Shown: positions 13,030 to 25,486, counted from the first letter of the stretch. The stretch: DNA of 64,000 nucleotides from Ulota crispa (GCA_963920765.1 OY987246.1:2606501-2670500); one strand, 5' to 3'. Numbers and translations: made by a program. Notes: generated by a model from the letters alone, not told the origin.

Positions 13030-13434
13030 AATGAAAGCGTGGATAGAAGAATAGGAAAGAAATCCACATTAAGGACAATAAAAGAAGGGGTGTGTATCTC
13101 AACAAGCAGCACGTGATAACTAGGGCTTTTTTTTGGCTTTTTGGTGCCAGATTGCACCCAAAAAAATCTAGCTAAAAACCATTAACAAAAATGCCAAAAG
13201 ACTTGAAAAATTCGCCACAGGGGTTCAATTTTTTTAATAATTTGGGTGAAATTGCCAAATTGTGAATGAAAACCAAATTATAGATATATAATTTGTACTA
13301 ATGTGATATTTTGTATCCAATATGTGGATGAATGTTGAAATTTGGAGCACCACTATAGCATTTTAAATAGCCACCTTCACACTTCTTAAAAAATGAAAAA
13401 TACACCGTGATGATAACCAAGGGTGATTGGGGAC
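13030..13434. repeat. Diverged inner partner of 8552-8760
   Basis: 13080-13125 is the inverted, diverged partner of 8681-8730, and 13409-13434 exactly repeats, inverted, the 26 bases at the inner edge of the left arm. Between them lies about 285 bp with no match on the left, where the 105 bp hairpin sits instead. Confidence 0.65.
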
Positions 13435-13758
13435 AACGTTTTCTTTAACTCACACATTTTTTGACAAATCTATCATGCAACTAGTAACTTCTTTTCCCTT
13501 GAAAAATTTGTCCTATGATATATGATAAGTGGACACGAAGTCATACTTCGCCATCAGTGTCAGTTAAAAAAAATCCTGGTTGGGGACCCGAAGGAGTGAA
13601 GGGGGGCAAGGGGCTCAACCGCGTCCCGCACGTGCCATCCCAACCGACCGATTCAGGGCTGAAGAATCGCACGCGGTTTCAGTCCGGCCATCGTGAAGCA
13701 CCCGCACAAGATCTGACTTTAACGCGGTAACTGGGCCCCGCCTCCCCCGGCAGTGGCA

Positions 13759-13782
13759 GACGTCAGCAGCAGCGTAGGGTTT
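13759..13782 (+). promoter_or_regulatory. Telo-box and TGACGTC upstream of calmodulin copy 2
   Basis: Mirror of the pair at 8349-8372: a GACGTCA site at 13759-13765 and TAGGGTTT at 13775-13782, about 650 bp upstream of the ATG at 14428. Motif match only. Confidence 0.35.
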
Positions 13783-14427
13783 GCTGCTCTGCTCCCATTC
13801 GGCGTTTGCGTTGTCCGCAGTTCCGCAGTTCCGCAGTCTCCACCCCCGCATCACCAGCGCCCTGCAACGGCCTCGCTCGCCTGCTCCCGCGGCTCCCCAT
13901 TCGCGTCGCAGCCCCGCTCCTCGCCGCTCCCGTCCCCGCTCTCCGCATCTTTTTCCTCGCTCCACTTCGGTATTGCGCCCCCTTCCTGGTTCCCTGCTTG
14001 AGAGGTTTCGTTGCGTTTTCCTTGTTCCGGGACTCCCCGGTTTTCTGGTATCTGGTTGGGATTCCAGGCAGCGTGTGTTCGTTTCTTCTCCTTGCTCGCG
14101 TTCTCCTCGTGTGATTCGTGAGTTTGCGCATCCGAGTTCTCTCTCCTGCGCGCGGTCTTTTCGTTGTTGTGAGTGTTGTTGTTGTCCATTGTTGCCTCCG
14201 GCAGTTCATTCGGAATGGCTTGGAAGTCGTGCAGTGGCATTATGTGTTGTAGGTTTGAGGAAACGATGCGCGTCCGTGTGTTTTAGCAGAGTGTCCGTCC
14301 GATGTTCTGTTGTTGCCGATGTGGAAGTTGTGTCGTGGCACGATGTTCTTGCGAGTGGATGTTCGTGGAATTGGCTGTGTGATTGATGTAGGTGGTTGAC
14401 ATTGTGGTGCAGTGAAAGTTTGGCAAG

Positions 14428-15333
14428 ATGGTGGAACAGCTAACGGAGGAGCAGATTGCGGAGTTCAAGGAGGCGTTCAGCCTGTTCGATAAGGATGGCG
14501 ATGGTGAGAAGCTTTCTTCTGATTTCGAGACATTTCCTTCATCTTTACGCTACAGAGGATTGAAATTTCTTGAACTCTCGCTCTCTGTTTGTTTCTTTTC
14601 GCCATTTATATGCTGAAGCTGACCATAGAGAGCAAGAAGATGATCAAGAGTGTAGTTCTTGCTGTCATTAATGTTCACATTTATCCTTGGAGAGTCTTGT
14701 TTGACCAAATTGCGAGATAGTGAGAGTTGGAGCAATTGAGGCGTGCACGGGACTCCGCGAGGGGTGACATGTATCCCCGATGTCGGCCTCGGGCGGGGAG
14801 ATGCATGCGTCTGTGGTCTGGGTTCGGGTGCAGCACATGTGAATAGCGCAATGTGCTTGAAGTTGCGGGAGGAGGGGTACGATAGGAGTGGAGCGACTGT
14901 GTTTGGTATCATGCCTGGACGGTGCAGTGTATGTGACGCGTGTGGGGGTGAATTGGCAGGTTCGATCACGACGAAGGAGCTGGGCACGGTGATGAGGTCG
15001 TTGGGGCAGAATCCGACGGAGGCGGAGCTGCAGGACATGATCAACGAGGTGGACGCGGACGGGAACGGGACGATCGACTTCGCGGAGTTCCTGAACCTGA
15101 TGGCGCGGAAGATGAAGGACACGGACTCGGAGGAGGAGCTGAAGGAGGCGTTCCGCGTGTTCGACAAGGATCAGAACGGGTTCATATCGGCGGCGGAACT
15201 GCGGCACGTGATGACGAACCTGGGGGAGAAGCTGACGGACGACGAGGTGGACGAGATGATCCGCGAGGCGGACGTGGACGGAGACGGTCAGATCAATTAC
15301 GAGGAGTTTGTGAAAATGATGATGGCCAAGTAA
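14428..15333 (+). CDS. CAM: Calmodulin, copy 2 (two exons)
   Basis: Exons 14428-14503 and 14960-15333 encode the same 149 residues as copy 1, with the intron after the first base of the Gly26 codon. The ATG follows a GC-rich leader and begins MVEQLTEEQ; the stop is TAA after MMMAK. All four EF-hands have intact calcium ligands. Intron, leader and 3' region are identical to the minus-strand copy. The two genes would therefore make the same mRNA and cannot be told apart by expression data. Loss of either copy would be masked by the other. Identity of introns as well as exons points to recent duplication or gene conversion rather than selection on the protein. Confidence 0.97.
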
Positions 15334-15927
15334 ACGGGAGGATCAACGCAACGCAGAGTGCAACGGAGATGGGCGTGCCTGGTGTCCGGGGGGTAGGAGG
15401 TGGAGGGAGGAGTAGCGACTGTGTGCGGGTGCTGGCGGGGTGTCACTGCCGGGCTGTCGGGTAGGTATCCGTAGTGGGATGACAGATGGACGGCCAATCG
15501 CTGCTCAGTCATTGCGACGGGATGAGACGGTGGTGGAGGTGGTTGTTGGTTTTGTTGCGGTGGGTGGGAAGGAGCATCCTGACGCGGTCTGTTGGTGGCA
15601 GGATTCCGACGTATTGTTGAGAAGGCCTGGAGGCTGCGACGCTTGGACGCCGTGTGGAAGTGGTAGAGCAGGTTGTCTTGTGAGTTATGGATTGGGGGAT
15701 GTATGCTGGGAGAGGTGCGGGCGGGGCGGTAGGAGTGGAGGTGCAAAGTTGTGGGGGTGGTGGGTGCCGTGGTGATCCGCCGTGTGGATGACGTGCCCCC
15801 GGGGGTGGCAGTAGTGGTGCTTCGGTGGCGCGGTGGCCGGTGGGATGGAATTGTAATTAGTGGAACGTATGTAGTTGGAGAATTTGGCCCTTGTGAAAAA
15901 CCACACCCTTGATTAGTTCTTGTCTTG

Positions 15928-17994
15928 ATACCCTGTTTGGTGAATTACCTTCAGGTTTCATGCATGTTTTTATCATTATGGGTGTTCTTGGTGATTGTTA
16001 TCTTTTTTTTTTCTGTAGTTTTTTTGTTTTAGCTGGAGTGCTGGCTTGATTTTTTTCTGCGTATGCTTACTGAAGCGGACATAAGTATGCGGCGATGCTT
16101 TCGCTAGTAACGAACCTAACCTTTACAATTGATGGTCAGCATTAAGCATCGGTAATTTACATGGTGAGTGGACATGGTCACGTCGACTTGCCTCAACGAA
16201 GTTAAGCTTTTACCTGGGCGGTTTTATGTCATAGGGTCCCTGCACTCGTGCGCAACTGAGGCGGTGTTAGGGGTTGTGCAACGATGGCAACAACTTTTAC
16301 ACCTGTAATAGCTACAGCAACCAGTCCTACGTGGCAGTCTGAGGTGGCGTTTTTGAACCAAGAATTTTAGCGCCAGCTTTACCAGTCACTATCGCAATCA
16401 AGTGGAATTTTGGTTATATGCGGTGGTTGCCTGTAAATTCAAAAATCAACCATAAACGTAGATTTAAGAAAGCTCGCTACGGGGTTAGTTATATTGAGTA
16501 TGCCACCCTGCTTTCAGTCTCCTTGCCTTCCTTTCTCGCACCTCTTCCGTGCGTGCTTGTGTTTGTTTTGTGTAGAGGTCGTTTCTGCAGAGTGAATTGC
16601 TCTTGCTAGTTTGTGATTAAAGAGCGATTCTTTGCAAGTTAACTCTCAGTTTCAAGTTTCTTTGTTTTTAGTTTCTCTTGTTCCTGGTTCTTGTCTCAAA
16701 CTCTTGGAAGATGGTAGAGATTGGTGATCTTTCTGCACAAGCAGCAACTTCAACAAAGTTGAGTCAGAGCACTGAAAGTAAGTACAGTTCCCCTTTGCTT
16801 TTCAATTCTTAATCTTGTTTTGTCTCTCCCAATTTTTGGCTAGCGCTCATAGCATCTGTCAATGCAAGGCTAAGTCCAATTTGCTCAGGAATAGATTGAA
16901 GTGTGAAATATATATTTTCAAGATATCATTTAGAAAAAGATGAGTGTTCGAGCTAGCGCTTCGCACATTATAGAGCTTGAATCTGGCTGGTGAATGAGCG
17001 TCTTCAGAATTTTGGCAAATCTATTGGTATAATTGGAGTAATCATAAAGCCAGTGAATGAGAGAAAATGAACATAGCCATTGTTTACCTAGTGAAATTAC
17101 GACTGCTCTTGTCTTCATCGTCATTAGAGATGGTTTTTGATCTTGTTCCAATAACAAAACCTAGCGATGAGGTCTGAAAAGAAAAGTCAATGGTTACACT
17201 TACCGCTCTCTGCTAGCAAAATTGGAGATAATCTTAAGCAGTAGATTTATCAATCGTCTGAAACAACAGCTCGATTACCTGTTAAGTGTCTCGAAAGTTT
17301 TTTCACAACTATCTTCTCTAATATAGAATTCGTGTAGTAGCTGCATGACTAGAGCATCGTTGCGCAACTCAATTTTAGCATTGTTGACGCATGATTACTA
17401 AACGCACCTTGCCTATTTAATTATTTACCAAAACATACTGCTCATTCAGAATCCAAACATTATATTGCAATGACTAAATTTAATTCTTTGAGTATGTCGG
17501 AGGTGAGCAAGATAGACAGATTGTGCAATGTATACATTTTCTTTTCTTCTAGGAAGAGTCTCGCCTTTGTTTTAGATGAATAACTAATGGTAAGGTAATT
17601 GAGAGGGAATGACTTGTTGAAGGAGATCGGCTCTTGTATCAGTCCAAATCACATTGAGTGTATGTTTCTTTTGTGTGCGTGGTAAAAACACATTTCTTAG
17701 AGTCATGATATACCTCTGCGCATTAAAACTACCAGATGTGCACATTGTTGTGCGTCCGGTGATTGCATGTTTTTTTTTATCTTTGATCAATTTTGAATTG
17801 ATATAAAAAGCATGTTCTTTGTCTAACGCGTTAACAAAAGTTTGATGTGGTGGACTTAACATACCTAAGGGTCCTTGTCCGCACATTTTCCCCGCTTGGC
17901 ACTTTGCCTCTTACCTTGCAGTTGACCAATGATTGGATTTGCAAGTGACCCTTGCCAACCAATTTGTGTGACTAGCCAGAGGGGTAAAAGGAAG
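15928..17994 (+). other. Intergenic; possible orphan first exon at 16711
   Basis: No complete gene. At 16711-16777 an ATG opens 22 codons (MVEIGDLSAQAATSTK...) that run into a good donor, AAA|GTAAGT, after a pyrimidine-rich leader. This looks like a first coding exon. I found no second exon in a matching phase before the Myb-like pseudogene, so it may be a relic or chance. Confidence 0.3.
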
Positions 17995-19074
17995 ATGCCA
18001 TCTACTCCGTCTACATTGCGTCTACCTAGGTGACCTCGCAAGGAGCGTCAACCGAATTGGACTCAAGTAGAAATCTCTGCACTCATCCGTGCAAATTGTG
18101 AGGAATTCTTTAACAAACTAGACAATGCACATGAGCCTAATCTCATGCGGCGGGAAAATACTCAGCGGAAATTGATTGCAGAGAAGGTGATGGAAATATC
18201 TGGCCAACTAGCAGAATGCTTTTGAGATTCTGCAGTATGCAAAGACAAGTGGGCTATGCTAATGGTAGACTACAAGAAAATTCACGATCATCATAACGGC
18301 ACTGGTACAAACGAGGAGTATTGGTCGACGAGCTCACTTGAACTTGCAACTAAGCATTTCCTTCACAACTTCTTGAAAGAGAACTACGCTGACATAGACG
18401 ATTGGTCCCACCTTTGCCCGATCATGAACGCTCCGCATTCTTGCAATTCCAGTTAGCCAAGAGATGCTGTCTACAATTGAGCTGCAATGTCACGCAGTGA
18501 CTGTTACAGTGTACCGAACCCAAACCAGGAAAGTAGCTTTGATCTGGATCTTGTCCCTGTTGGCGCTACTTGTGTATCTACTCCAAGACCAGCTCGTGTT
18601 TCTCCTCCTGTTAGTACTGCCCTTGGGGCAGTATCCGCAAATCCTATCAAGGTCTTGTCATCCTCCACAGCCACTTTTGAAGAACTAACTCGAAAGTTTG
18701 GCAACATTGGTCACAGGCAAAAATCACTTTCTGGGTACACAAAAATTGCAAAAGCAACACAGACAACTAGTGACAAGCTTGTCAGCACATTAGAGAAATT
18801 GAACGAAAGAGATACTCAATTGCAGTGGGAGATATTTCAAGCACAACTGAACTACAACAAAGAACGAGACTTGATTGTTGAAGAGAATGTACATTTAACT
18901 CATACCAATCAAATTTCTTTGGTTCATGCAATCACGGGCCTCACAAGAGTTTTGAGCCTCGGTTTGCGCCCTCCTGTATATCCTCGTATGCCATTTGATC
19001 ACCAGATGTATGGAGGTCAAGCTCCTAGTTACCCTCTTGAGTCTTACCCCCCAAATGGTGGTGCTCCAATTTGA
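17995..19074 (+). pseudogene. Myb/SANT-like ORF of a PIF/Harbinger element, broken by stops
   Basis: One reading frame runs from the ATG at 17995 to the stop ending at 19074 but contains four internal stops: TGA 18031, TGA 18223, TAG 18454 and TGA 18478. The first part has a Myb/SANT-like helix (NWTQVEISALIRAN, then KDKWAMLMVDYKKIHDH and EEYW). The last part, from 18487, is a Ser/Pro-rich linker followed by a charged, coiled-coil-like stretch with Gln and Glu. PIF/Harbinger elements carry such a Myb-like DNA-binding ORF beside the transposase, and a transposase of that class lies 1.3 kb away on the other strand. No frameshift is needed, so decay is by point mutation only. Tagging as Harbinger ORF1 is inferred from context. 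Confidence 0.65.
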
Positions 19075-20349
19075 ACGAGAGAATTGGAGAGTCTTCCTGT
19101 CGCACGCCTGTGACATTGGATATTTTTAGATTCAAGTCCCATTTTTGTCCTTTGTTTGTTAGCGAGTATAAAACATTCACTCACTCTTAACTTGCTCTAA
19201 TATGATCCATGTTGCCAGAGCCCAAGAAAAATAAAAAAAATTGATCAGAATTCTTTGCCTTTTAGAACTGCAGTGTAAAATCTCTTGATGATCTTTCAGA
19301 TTGAAGTAAAGCTTGTAAGGATTTGTGTTGCACCACCTTGCATTCTTGTTGCTTTGATTATGGCTTTTCTCCCAAACTCAAAATTCCTTTCCTTGTCTTC
19401 TAGCATCTCTGGCTTGTTACGCTTCTGCTCCGAGAACACCACAGCTTTGCACAGATGCAAGACAAGTACCGTAGCCATTCTGGCTAGCGCTTCATATACT
19501 AGTCATGCAACAAAGAAGGTAGATTAGATATTCAACATGGGCTCATGGCTAGCATGATAAAGTCAACAACCTTGTAGATATTATTGATAGTATCCATGCA
19601 AACACTGAACACCCGGCAATTTGTGGGAAACGCCGCCCTAACCAAATCTATTTACAGAAACGACAACCTACCAAGCTTCTTGTGAAGGACAGGGTAAGGC
19701 TGAAGTAGCTTGTGATTCACACACTCCACAAGCCTAAGTTGCACCCGCTTCTCCTCCAACGGCTTGAAATATTCGTCAATAGAACTCAATGGATTATAAG
19801 CCTGAAGAACAATCAAAATATGATGTATAAGGAGAAGTGGGCAAAAGGGATGAATACAATAATCCAGCAATTATGGAGCAAGAATTTTAAAGAACCATGC
19901 TTGTACTATTGAACACTTCTACAATCATACTCTTGGATGTACATATGGCAGCATCTGTAGCTTTCCACGATGGACAGCAAATCACTAGCTAGCATTCACT
20001 GTGCAAAAAATTAGATAATTGAAGGTAGTTGCAAGCCTGGTCAAATGAGGAATCAATTTCAGAGTCAGTTAATGTTGGCCCCAGACCAATCCTTGAGAGT
20101 TACAAGACCTCATATTGTCATGCCATGCATAGAGCAGCGACTTAGTGCTTCACCCCTAGTTCCTAGAATGCAATGCAACATTAATCCACTAATTTCTTCT
20201 GCAATTGAAAAAAAGATTCTATATATGTTGATCTCCTCACAGGTTGTGTACGAGGCCAAGGTGCCCTAGTGCTTGCTTTGCAAGATAGGGAAATCTAACA
20301 TCAAGCCATAGACCTCATCACCCACTTTGAGCTTTGAAGCTTCTTCTAA
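19075..20349. other. Interior of the Harbinger-like relic, non-coding
   Basis: It lies between the convergent Myb-like and transposase ORFs. Short ORFs only. I could not identify terminal inverted repeats or the expected 3 bp target duplication for the whole element, so its borders are unknown. Confidence 0.4.
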
Positions 20350-21560
20350 TCAAACAAGGTTACGCTGCCTGCCAAGGTATAATCCCAATTCTTGCCGCAT
20401 TTCTTGGACCTTTGGAATTTGAAAGTTGTCTTCTTGTAGTGGCGGTATGTTCAAGTCTTCAGCATCATCTTCATTGGCTAATCCATCAATCTGCAATTGT
20501 TCCATGAATAGCTCTACCTCATGAGGATCTTGGCCGAGGAGCATGTTGTGAAGGTCGTAGCATGCCATAACAACATCTGGAAGAAATGTCATGTGAAGCT
20601 CAAATTTCTTCATCAACTCTCAAAAACTCTGTTTAAGTATGCCAAAAGAGTTTTCAACTACACTCCTCCCTTGTTTGTGCTTCCTGTTATACACTTCTTT
20701 TAACACCGTCAACCTCCCTTCTCTATGTGGTGTCATAAGCCAAGGAAGAAGGGGATATCCTTTATCCCCAAGAAGATAAGGAGGGAATCCTTCGTAATAA
20801 AGTGGTGGGTTGTCGATGAGATTCCCATCTGTAGTTTTCCTATAAAGACCAGACCTCCTCAAAACTTTGACATCATTCATGCTCCCCGGTAGTCCCACAT
20901 AGACATCAAGAAGTTTCTTTTGTCTACTGATAACCACTTGGCAAACCATGCTATACGCATTTGTCTTGAAGTAAAAATAATCCTTTGAAAAGTGGCTTGG
21001 CTTTGAGATACTAAAATGGGTCCCATCAATAGCACCTATGATTCCCGGCAACCCACACCATTCTTGGAACTCTCCCATGTTCACTTGTGCTTGAGCACGG
21101 TTTGGCCACTTGATTTCACTTTTAAAGCATTTTTTGATAGCATACACAATTTCTCGCAAAAGTTTTGACACGGTGGACAACCCTATTGCAAAATTCTCTG
21201 ACACTATTAGTAATGAAGCTCCTTGAACAAGCTTGTAGATTGCAACTGCCACACAAACACGGACAGGAATTGCTTGGCAAAATTTAGTATCTTGCTTTTC
21301 CATGTAGGGCTGCAGAGTGGGAGCCAAATTGAAGACTGCCTGCTTTGTCATCCTAAAATTATCTATCCATTGCTTGTCATCATACACGGTGAGTAGAAAA
21401 ATCAAGAACCAGACCTTTGAACGAGGTTTTATCCACCAACCTAAGTTCTCGTCTAACAAAAGCTTGGCACTACAAATACGGAAATCATGTAGCATAGACG
21501 AGATGATACAAACCCTTTCATTCAAGGTACTTTGCACACCTCGGTGGAAAGGCTAAATCA
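20350..21560 (-). pseudogene. PIF/Harbinger DDE transposase with one in-frame stop
   Basis: The main open frame, 21537 to 20620, gives about 305 residues of a Harbinger-type nuclease (DDE_Tnp_4). It has DGTHF (Asp at about residue 171), PGSMND (Asp at about 222), LGDKGYPLLPWLMTP and the acidic Glu of VVENSFGILK (about 295). A TGA at 20620-20622 interrupts it after LKQSF. The same frame then continues to 20350 with ELMKKFELH and CYDLHNMLL, the usual C-terminal HNM motif. A single CGA to TGA change would explain the stop. The true start is unclear; the first codon of the open frame is GTG, and an ATG lies 14 codons in. With the Myb partner also broken, the element is dead unless helped in trans. 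Confidence 0.85.
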
Positions 21561-24500
21561 CTGTTGCATCTTGATCTCTTTCCGGCTCTTCAAGTGTGGC
21601 CATGTCTGTATGAAGGTTTTGAAGTATCAAATTAGGGTTGTGAGGAACCCTACAACCTCCTTGGGCTCAGAAAACATAATTATGTACAGTATATTGTTGC
21701 ACTAGAAACCCTAAAATCCAATCTCTAAATCACTCAGTTATTTGAAATCCTTCAATTCACTAGTCTCCTTCAAATTCAACTCTCAAACAAGACTCACACA
21801 GTGTTTTCAAACACACCTGAAAAAAAAATCCTCCACCGCAGGATTTGAAGAACACTAAGCAAAAAAAAGCGCCTAGTATTGAAACCCTAGCAACTCTCAA
21901 ATGAGACTCATACGGTGTGTACAAACACAATTGAAAAAAATCCCTTAATCCGCACAAAACATGCTCAAGAGAACAAAAAAACCAACAAGAGTGCACAATA
22001 CTCAAACCCCAAACTTGCCATACAATTCATGCTTTGATGTGAAGACGTAGATCCAAAACACGGTGATATATAACGTAAAAATCCTAAACCACGCTCTAGT
22101 GTGAAACCTAAGAAACGTAATGCTACCTTAGCAAACCCCACAAAACTTCATGAGTAAGGGAAATCTAGTTCTAATACGTACCGTGTGAACAGAAGAAGAT
22201 ATTTTGAGAACTTGCAATGTTAGACTCTATCAACAATGCTATAAATTAGCTTGGTGTGCAAGGACCCTAAGCTTGATTATGTACGTTAATTGGATGGTAT
22301 GTTGACAAGGAATCAAGGAGATTTATGAGATGGATAAACCGAAGGCCTGTATTTATCTGAGCGTTTGGTACTCAACGTAGGTGATTCCATTTATGCCTTC
22401 ATCTATTCCTATCAGTCCTAATAATTCCCTTTTAGTTCCTTTGACATCGAAAGGATTTAGGGCAAGTATTAGGCATTTCAAATTTGTTTGTTTTGGTAAT
22501 CTGATGTTTTTGTAACTTTCAGCATATCTTGTTCAACTTGGATTTTCAGCCTGTGATAATTGATTGATAAAGGCAAATACGGTGACATCATTTAAAATTA
22601 GTTGTTGAAAACTTAGTAAATGAAGTGGAAGTATAAACAACTTGAACATCCTTCTAAATCCGCAATAGCATCTTCTATTGCGATTGCACTCTCTTGAATT
22701 TCAACTCAATACTTGAGAAGTTCATATATGCACTTAATAACAAATACATGCATTGTATTTTCCAGACCAACATGCTCTTATAGGAGGAATAAGAATTTGC
22801 AAGAATTGAAATTGACAAAGGTCTGAGATAGTCTAGAACTTGCCTAATTTATCTTTGCTAGGGTTCACCATCTAATTCACCTCTAAAAAACAATGATAGA
22901 TCAACTATTAAATTGAATTTCAATGTCATATTTTGAAGAGTAACATCATCCCCGTGGGTAAATTTCCCTGTTTATATATGGCAATTTTGAAGATTTTGAC
23001 TTTTTGGTGTAACACCATTTTTAAACATCGAATCAAAATTGTAACCATAGGATCTTGGTCTTCAAATCATTTAGATGATGCTGCAAATAAAATTTCAAAA
23101 ATGTTATATTAAGATGTTTGTGATTGAAGTTGGATGATGCATATTTATTTGCATTTTTGGGACTTGCCCAAAACTTCTAATGTAAGAATTACAGATTTTG
23201 TGTATATAGTTGGGAAACAACCACTTATGATGGTTTAATGCATATTGTTGTTACTTCAAAACTTGTGATTTTCTTTCCAAATCCATGATCACAATTTCAC
23301 AAATGAGCCTACAATCCAATTGTGAAAGAGCTACTACTTGATATAAAGAAATGTTTTATCTCCAATTTTTTAGATCAAATATCATTATGAATGAAAAATA
23401 ATTCAATTGTGAATGAATTTTGATTCATGTAAGGGAGACATTTCAAGTGGAATTAATGCAAAAAACATATGGATTTTATTATATGATGAATTTTTGATGT
23501 AAGGTCACTCACTACCCAAAAGATGATCATACCTTGCTTGAATAATGAGTTGAGTGAGACTAATTATGTGCTTTATGTTTCCTATAAGATTATGAATATT
23601 CTAATGACTTTTTCTAACTCCATAGCAAATATGGATATTGCAACACACCCTAATAGTTTGATGTGGTTTGGTAGCAAAATCATTGGATTGCATTCCTTAG
23701 TTTTACTAGATAGTTTTCTACATAGTTTTTTTATTTTTTTGTATTTTTTTGTTTGTTTGGTTTTTTTTAGTAGACTCCATATCAAAAAGTTCCAAATAAT
23801 TTTATTGTAATATTCAGGGAGTGGTAAATTTTGTTTTACAAGATATTAAAAAATCATATATTGACCTTAACAAAGAGCACCAAAGGGATTCTATAAACAG
23901 TTCCATCTTCAAGTGTTTTCTAGATTGTTGTCTAAATTTAGTCTCAAATTTAACATTAGAGAAAATAATATGCATAATAGTACATGATAAAATTATATCA
24001 AATACAAGAACTCCTTGTTCAACATGTGCACCTCTTATTTAGTTGTTGCATATGCCTAAATATTTGATATGCACCAAAAATCTAAAGTACAACATTATAA
24101 AAACACAAAATGAACTGCCTGAAAAAGTAAAATAATCAAATGCACAAAAATTCTAATAACAAATGTTGTTGTTCCCTCTCAAGTGAACTTCAATTTAAAA
24201 TAAGTGATTTCTTTTTTTTGACCATAAAAATGATTTCAAGTCAAAATTCCAAAATATCCAAACATAATTTTATTATAAAAACAATGACTTATATATATGT
24301 TGTCATCACAAAATTATAAAAGTAAATAGCACATAGTAACTACAATGTCAAACATCATGTTTCTTCTTCAAAGACAAAGTTATAGCTTACATCAATGCCG
24401 TTATTTTTGAGGAATCTTATATATTAAAAAACAATTATCACCAAAGTAAAGATAGTCTTATTATTTCATAAGGCAAAGTCTTGTACATATTTACCATGAT

Positions 24501-24784
24501 ATTGATAATTTTTCTTTCTATTGTTTTTTATTAACCCTTGAATCATAATACTAAAAAATATGCTATTTAATATGGACATTTTTACGCGCACACATCATAA
24601 TTGCAACATAGATATTATTGCCAATTGATATTGCAAATGCGTATTTTAAAAAATTCACTCAAATTACACTATTTTTTATGCAATATTTACTAATTCACAC
24701 ATTGAGGCAAAGTAGTACAATTGGCTAGAAGTGCGATGCTCAAAGAACCATCCAGTTGGTATCATTCTTTGCTGTGACCACACT
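21561..24784. other. AT-rich intergenic, no gene seen
   Basis: Random short ORFs only. A TTAACCC at 24531 resembles the left end of a TTAA element; a possible right end (GGGG-TTAA) lies far away at 26981-26988. The ends match in only about 7 of 9 bases, so I do not join them. Confidence 0.45.
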
Positions 24785-24980
24785 CACTAGTAGAAAATTG
24801 CATTGGAATTCACTAAATTATATAGGATAGTTCTTGTTGAGTTCTTTGTTTCCAATGGAGAATTTTGTTGAACAATGCAAAATTTTGCATTATTTAGCAA
24901 AATTATGTGTTGGAAACAAAGAACTCAACAAGAACTACTTTACATAATTTATTGGGTTCCACTGCAATTTTCTATTAGTG
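24785..24980. mobile_element. Hairpin MITE with CACTA...TAGTG ends (196 bp)
   Basis: The left end CACTAGTAGAAAATTGCA pairs with the right end TGCAATTTTCTATTAGTG. The arms continue inward through GTTCTTGTTGAGTTCTTTG and its complement, for about 75 bp. The centre, GTTGAACAATGCAAAATTTTGC, is itself partly palindromic. Ends of this kind are typical of CACTA transposons, but I see no clear 3 bp target duplication. The right end touches the MULE fragment. A hairpin with a related core is at 27880-28030. Confidence 0.6.
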
Positions 24981-25486
24981 GCCAAAGCAAAAAGGGAAAA
25001 AAGATTCTTCCGTATCAAGTGCAGTTGCACATATAAGGACACCAATGTACTTTCCATAAAGGTGAATTCTATCAATGGCTATGAAAGGCTTGCAATACTG
25101 AAAGCTTGCTAAAAAGGGACCAAATGCAACAAGCAAATGAGAGAAACAACTATTGACCACTTTAAGTTTTGTACTTGTCAAAGGCATTGTAGCTTCTAAG
25201 GCTGTGCAATACTGGCCAAGCTTGTTATAAGCATCTACATGTGATGAACATATACACCATGGTCTTGCCGGATATTGTTAACAATCTCTTTTGGAGAGTA
25301 ACCCGTAGTATTACGTACCTTGTCACTGATTGCAATTGCAATAAACATAAATGACACATGCTTGTTGTCAAGGTGATTGATGCATGTGCATGTATATTGC
25401 AGCTTCAAAGATTTTACAACTGTATGTGATAGCGTTCTCCAATGAGGCATGTAGTCACCAACCATAGTCTTTGTGGCAATAAGCAA
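24975..25486 (-). pseudogene. MULE (Mutator-like) transposase fragment
   Basis: Two open stretches in different frames. 25486-25235 contains GYSPKEIVNNIRQDHGVYV, the pre-transposase region. About 25225-24975 contains AYNKLGQYCTALEAT, then FGPFLASFQYCKPFIAIDRIHLYGKY and LICATALDTEESFFPF. This is the typical MULE block around the first catalytic Asp, seen here as the D of FIAID, followed by a changed RIHLYG where families usually have GTHLYG. A frameshift lies at about 25230, and the rest of the transposase is missing. It is a remnant, not a gene. Confidence 0.75.

Larger units (their letters stand above)
13580..15927. repeat. Right arm of calmodulin palindrome (2,348 bp)
   Basis: Exact reverse complement, as far as compared, of 6204-8551. 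The outer edge ends at 15927; beyond it ACCCTGTTTGGTGAATTACC still resembles the inverted left flank with indels. The inner edge is separated from 26 further matching bases by a 145 bp insertion at 13435-13579. Confidence 0.95.
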
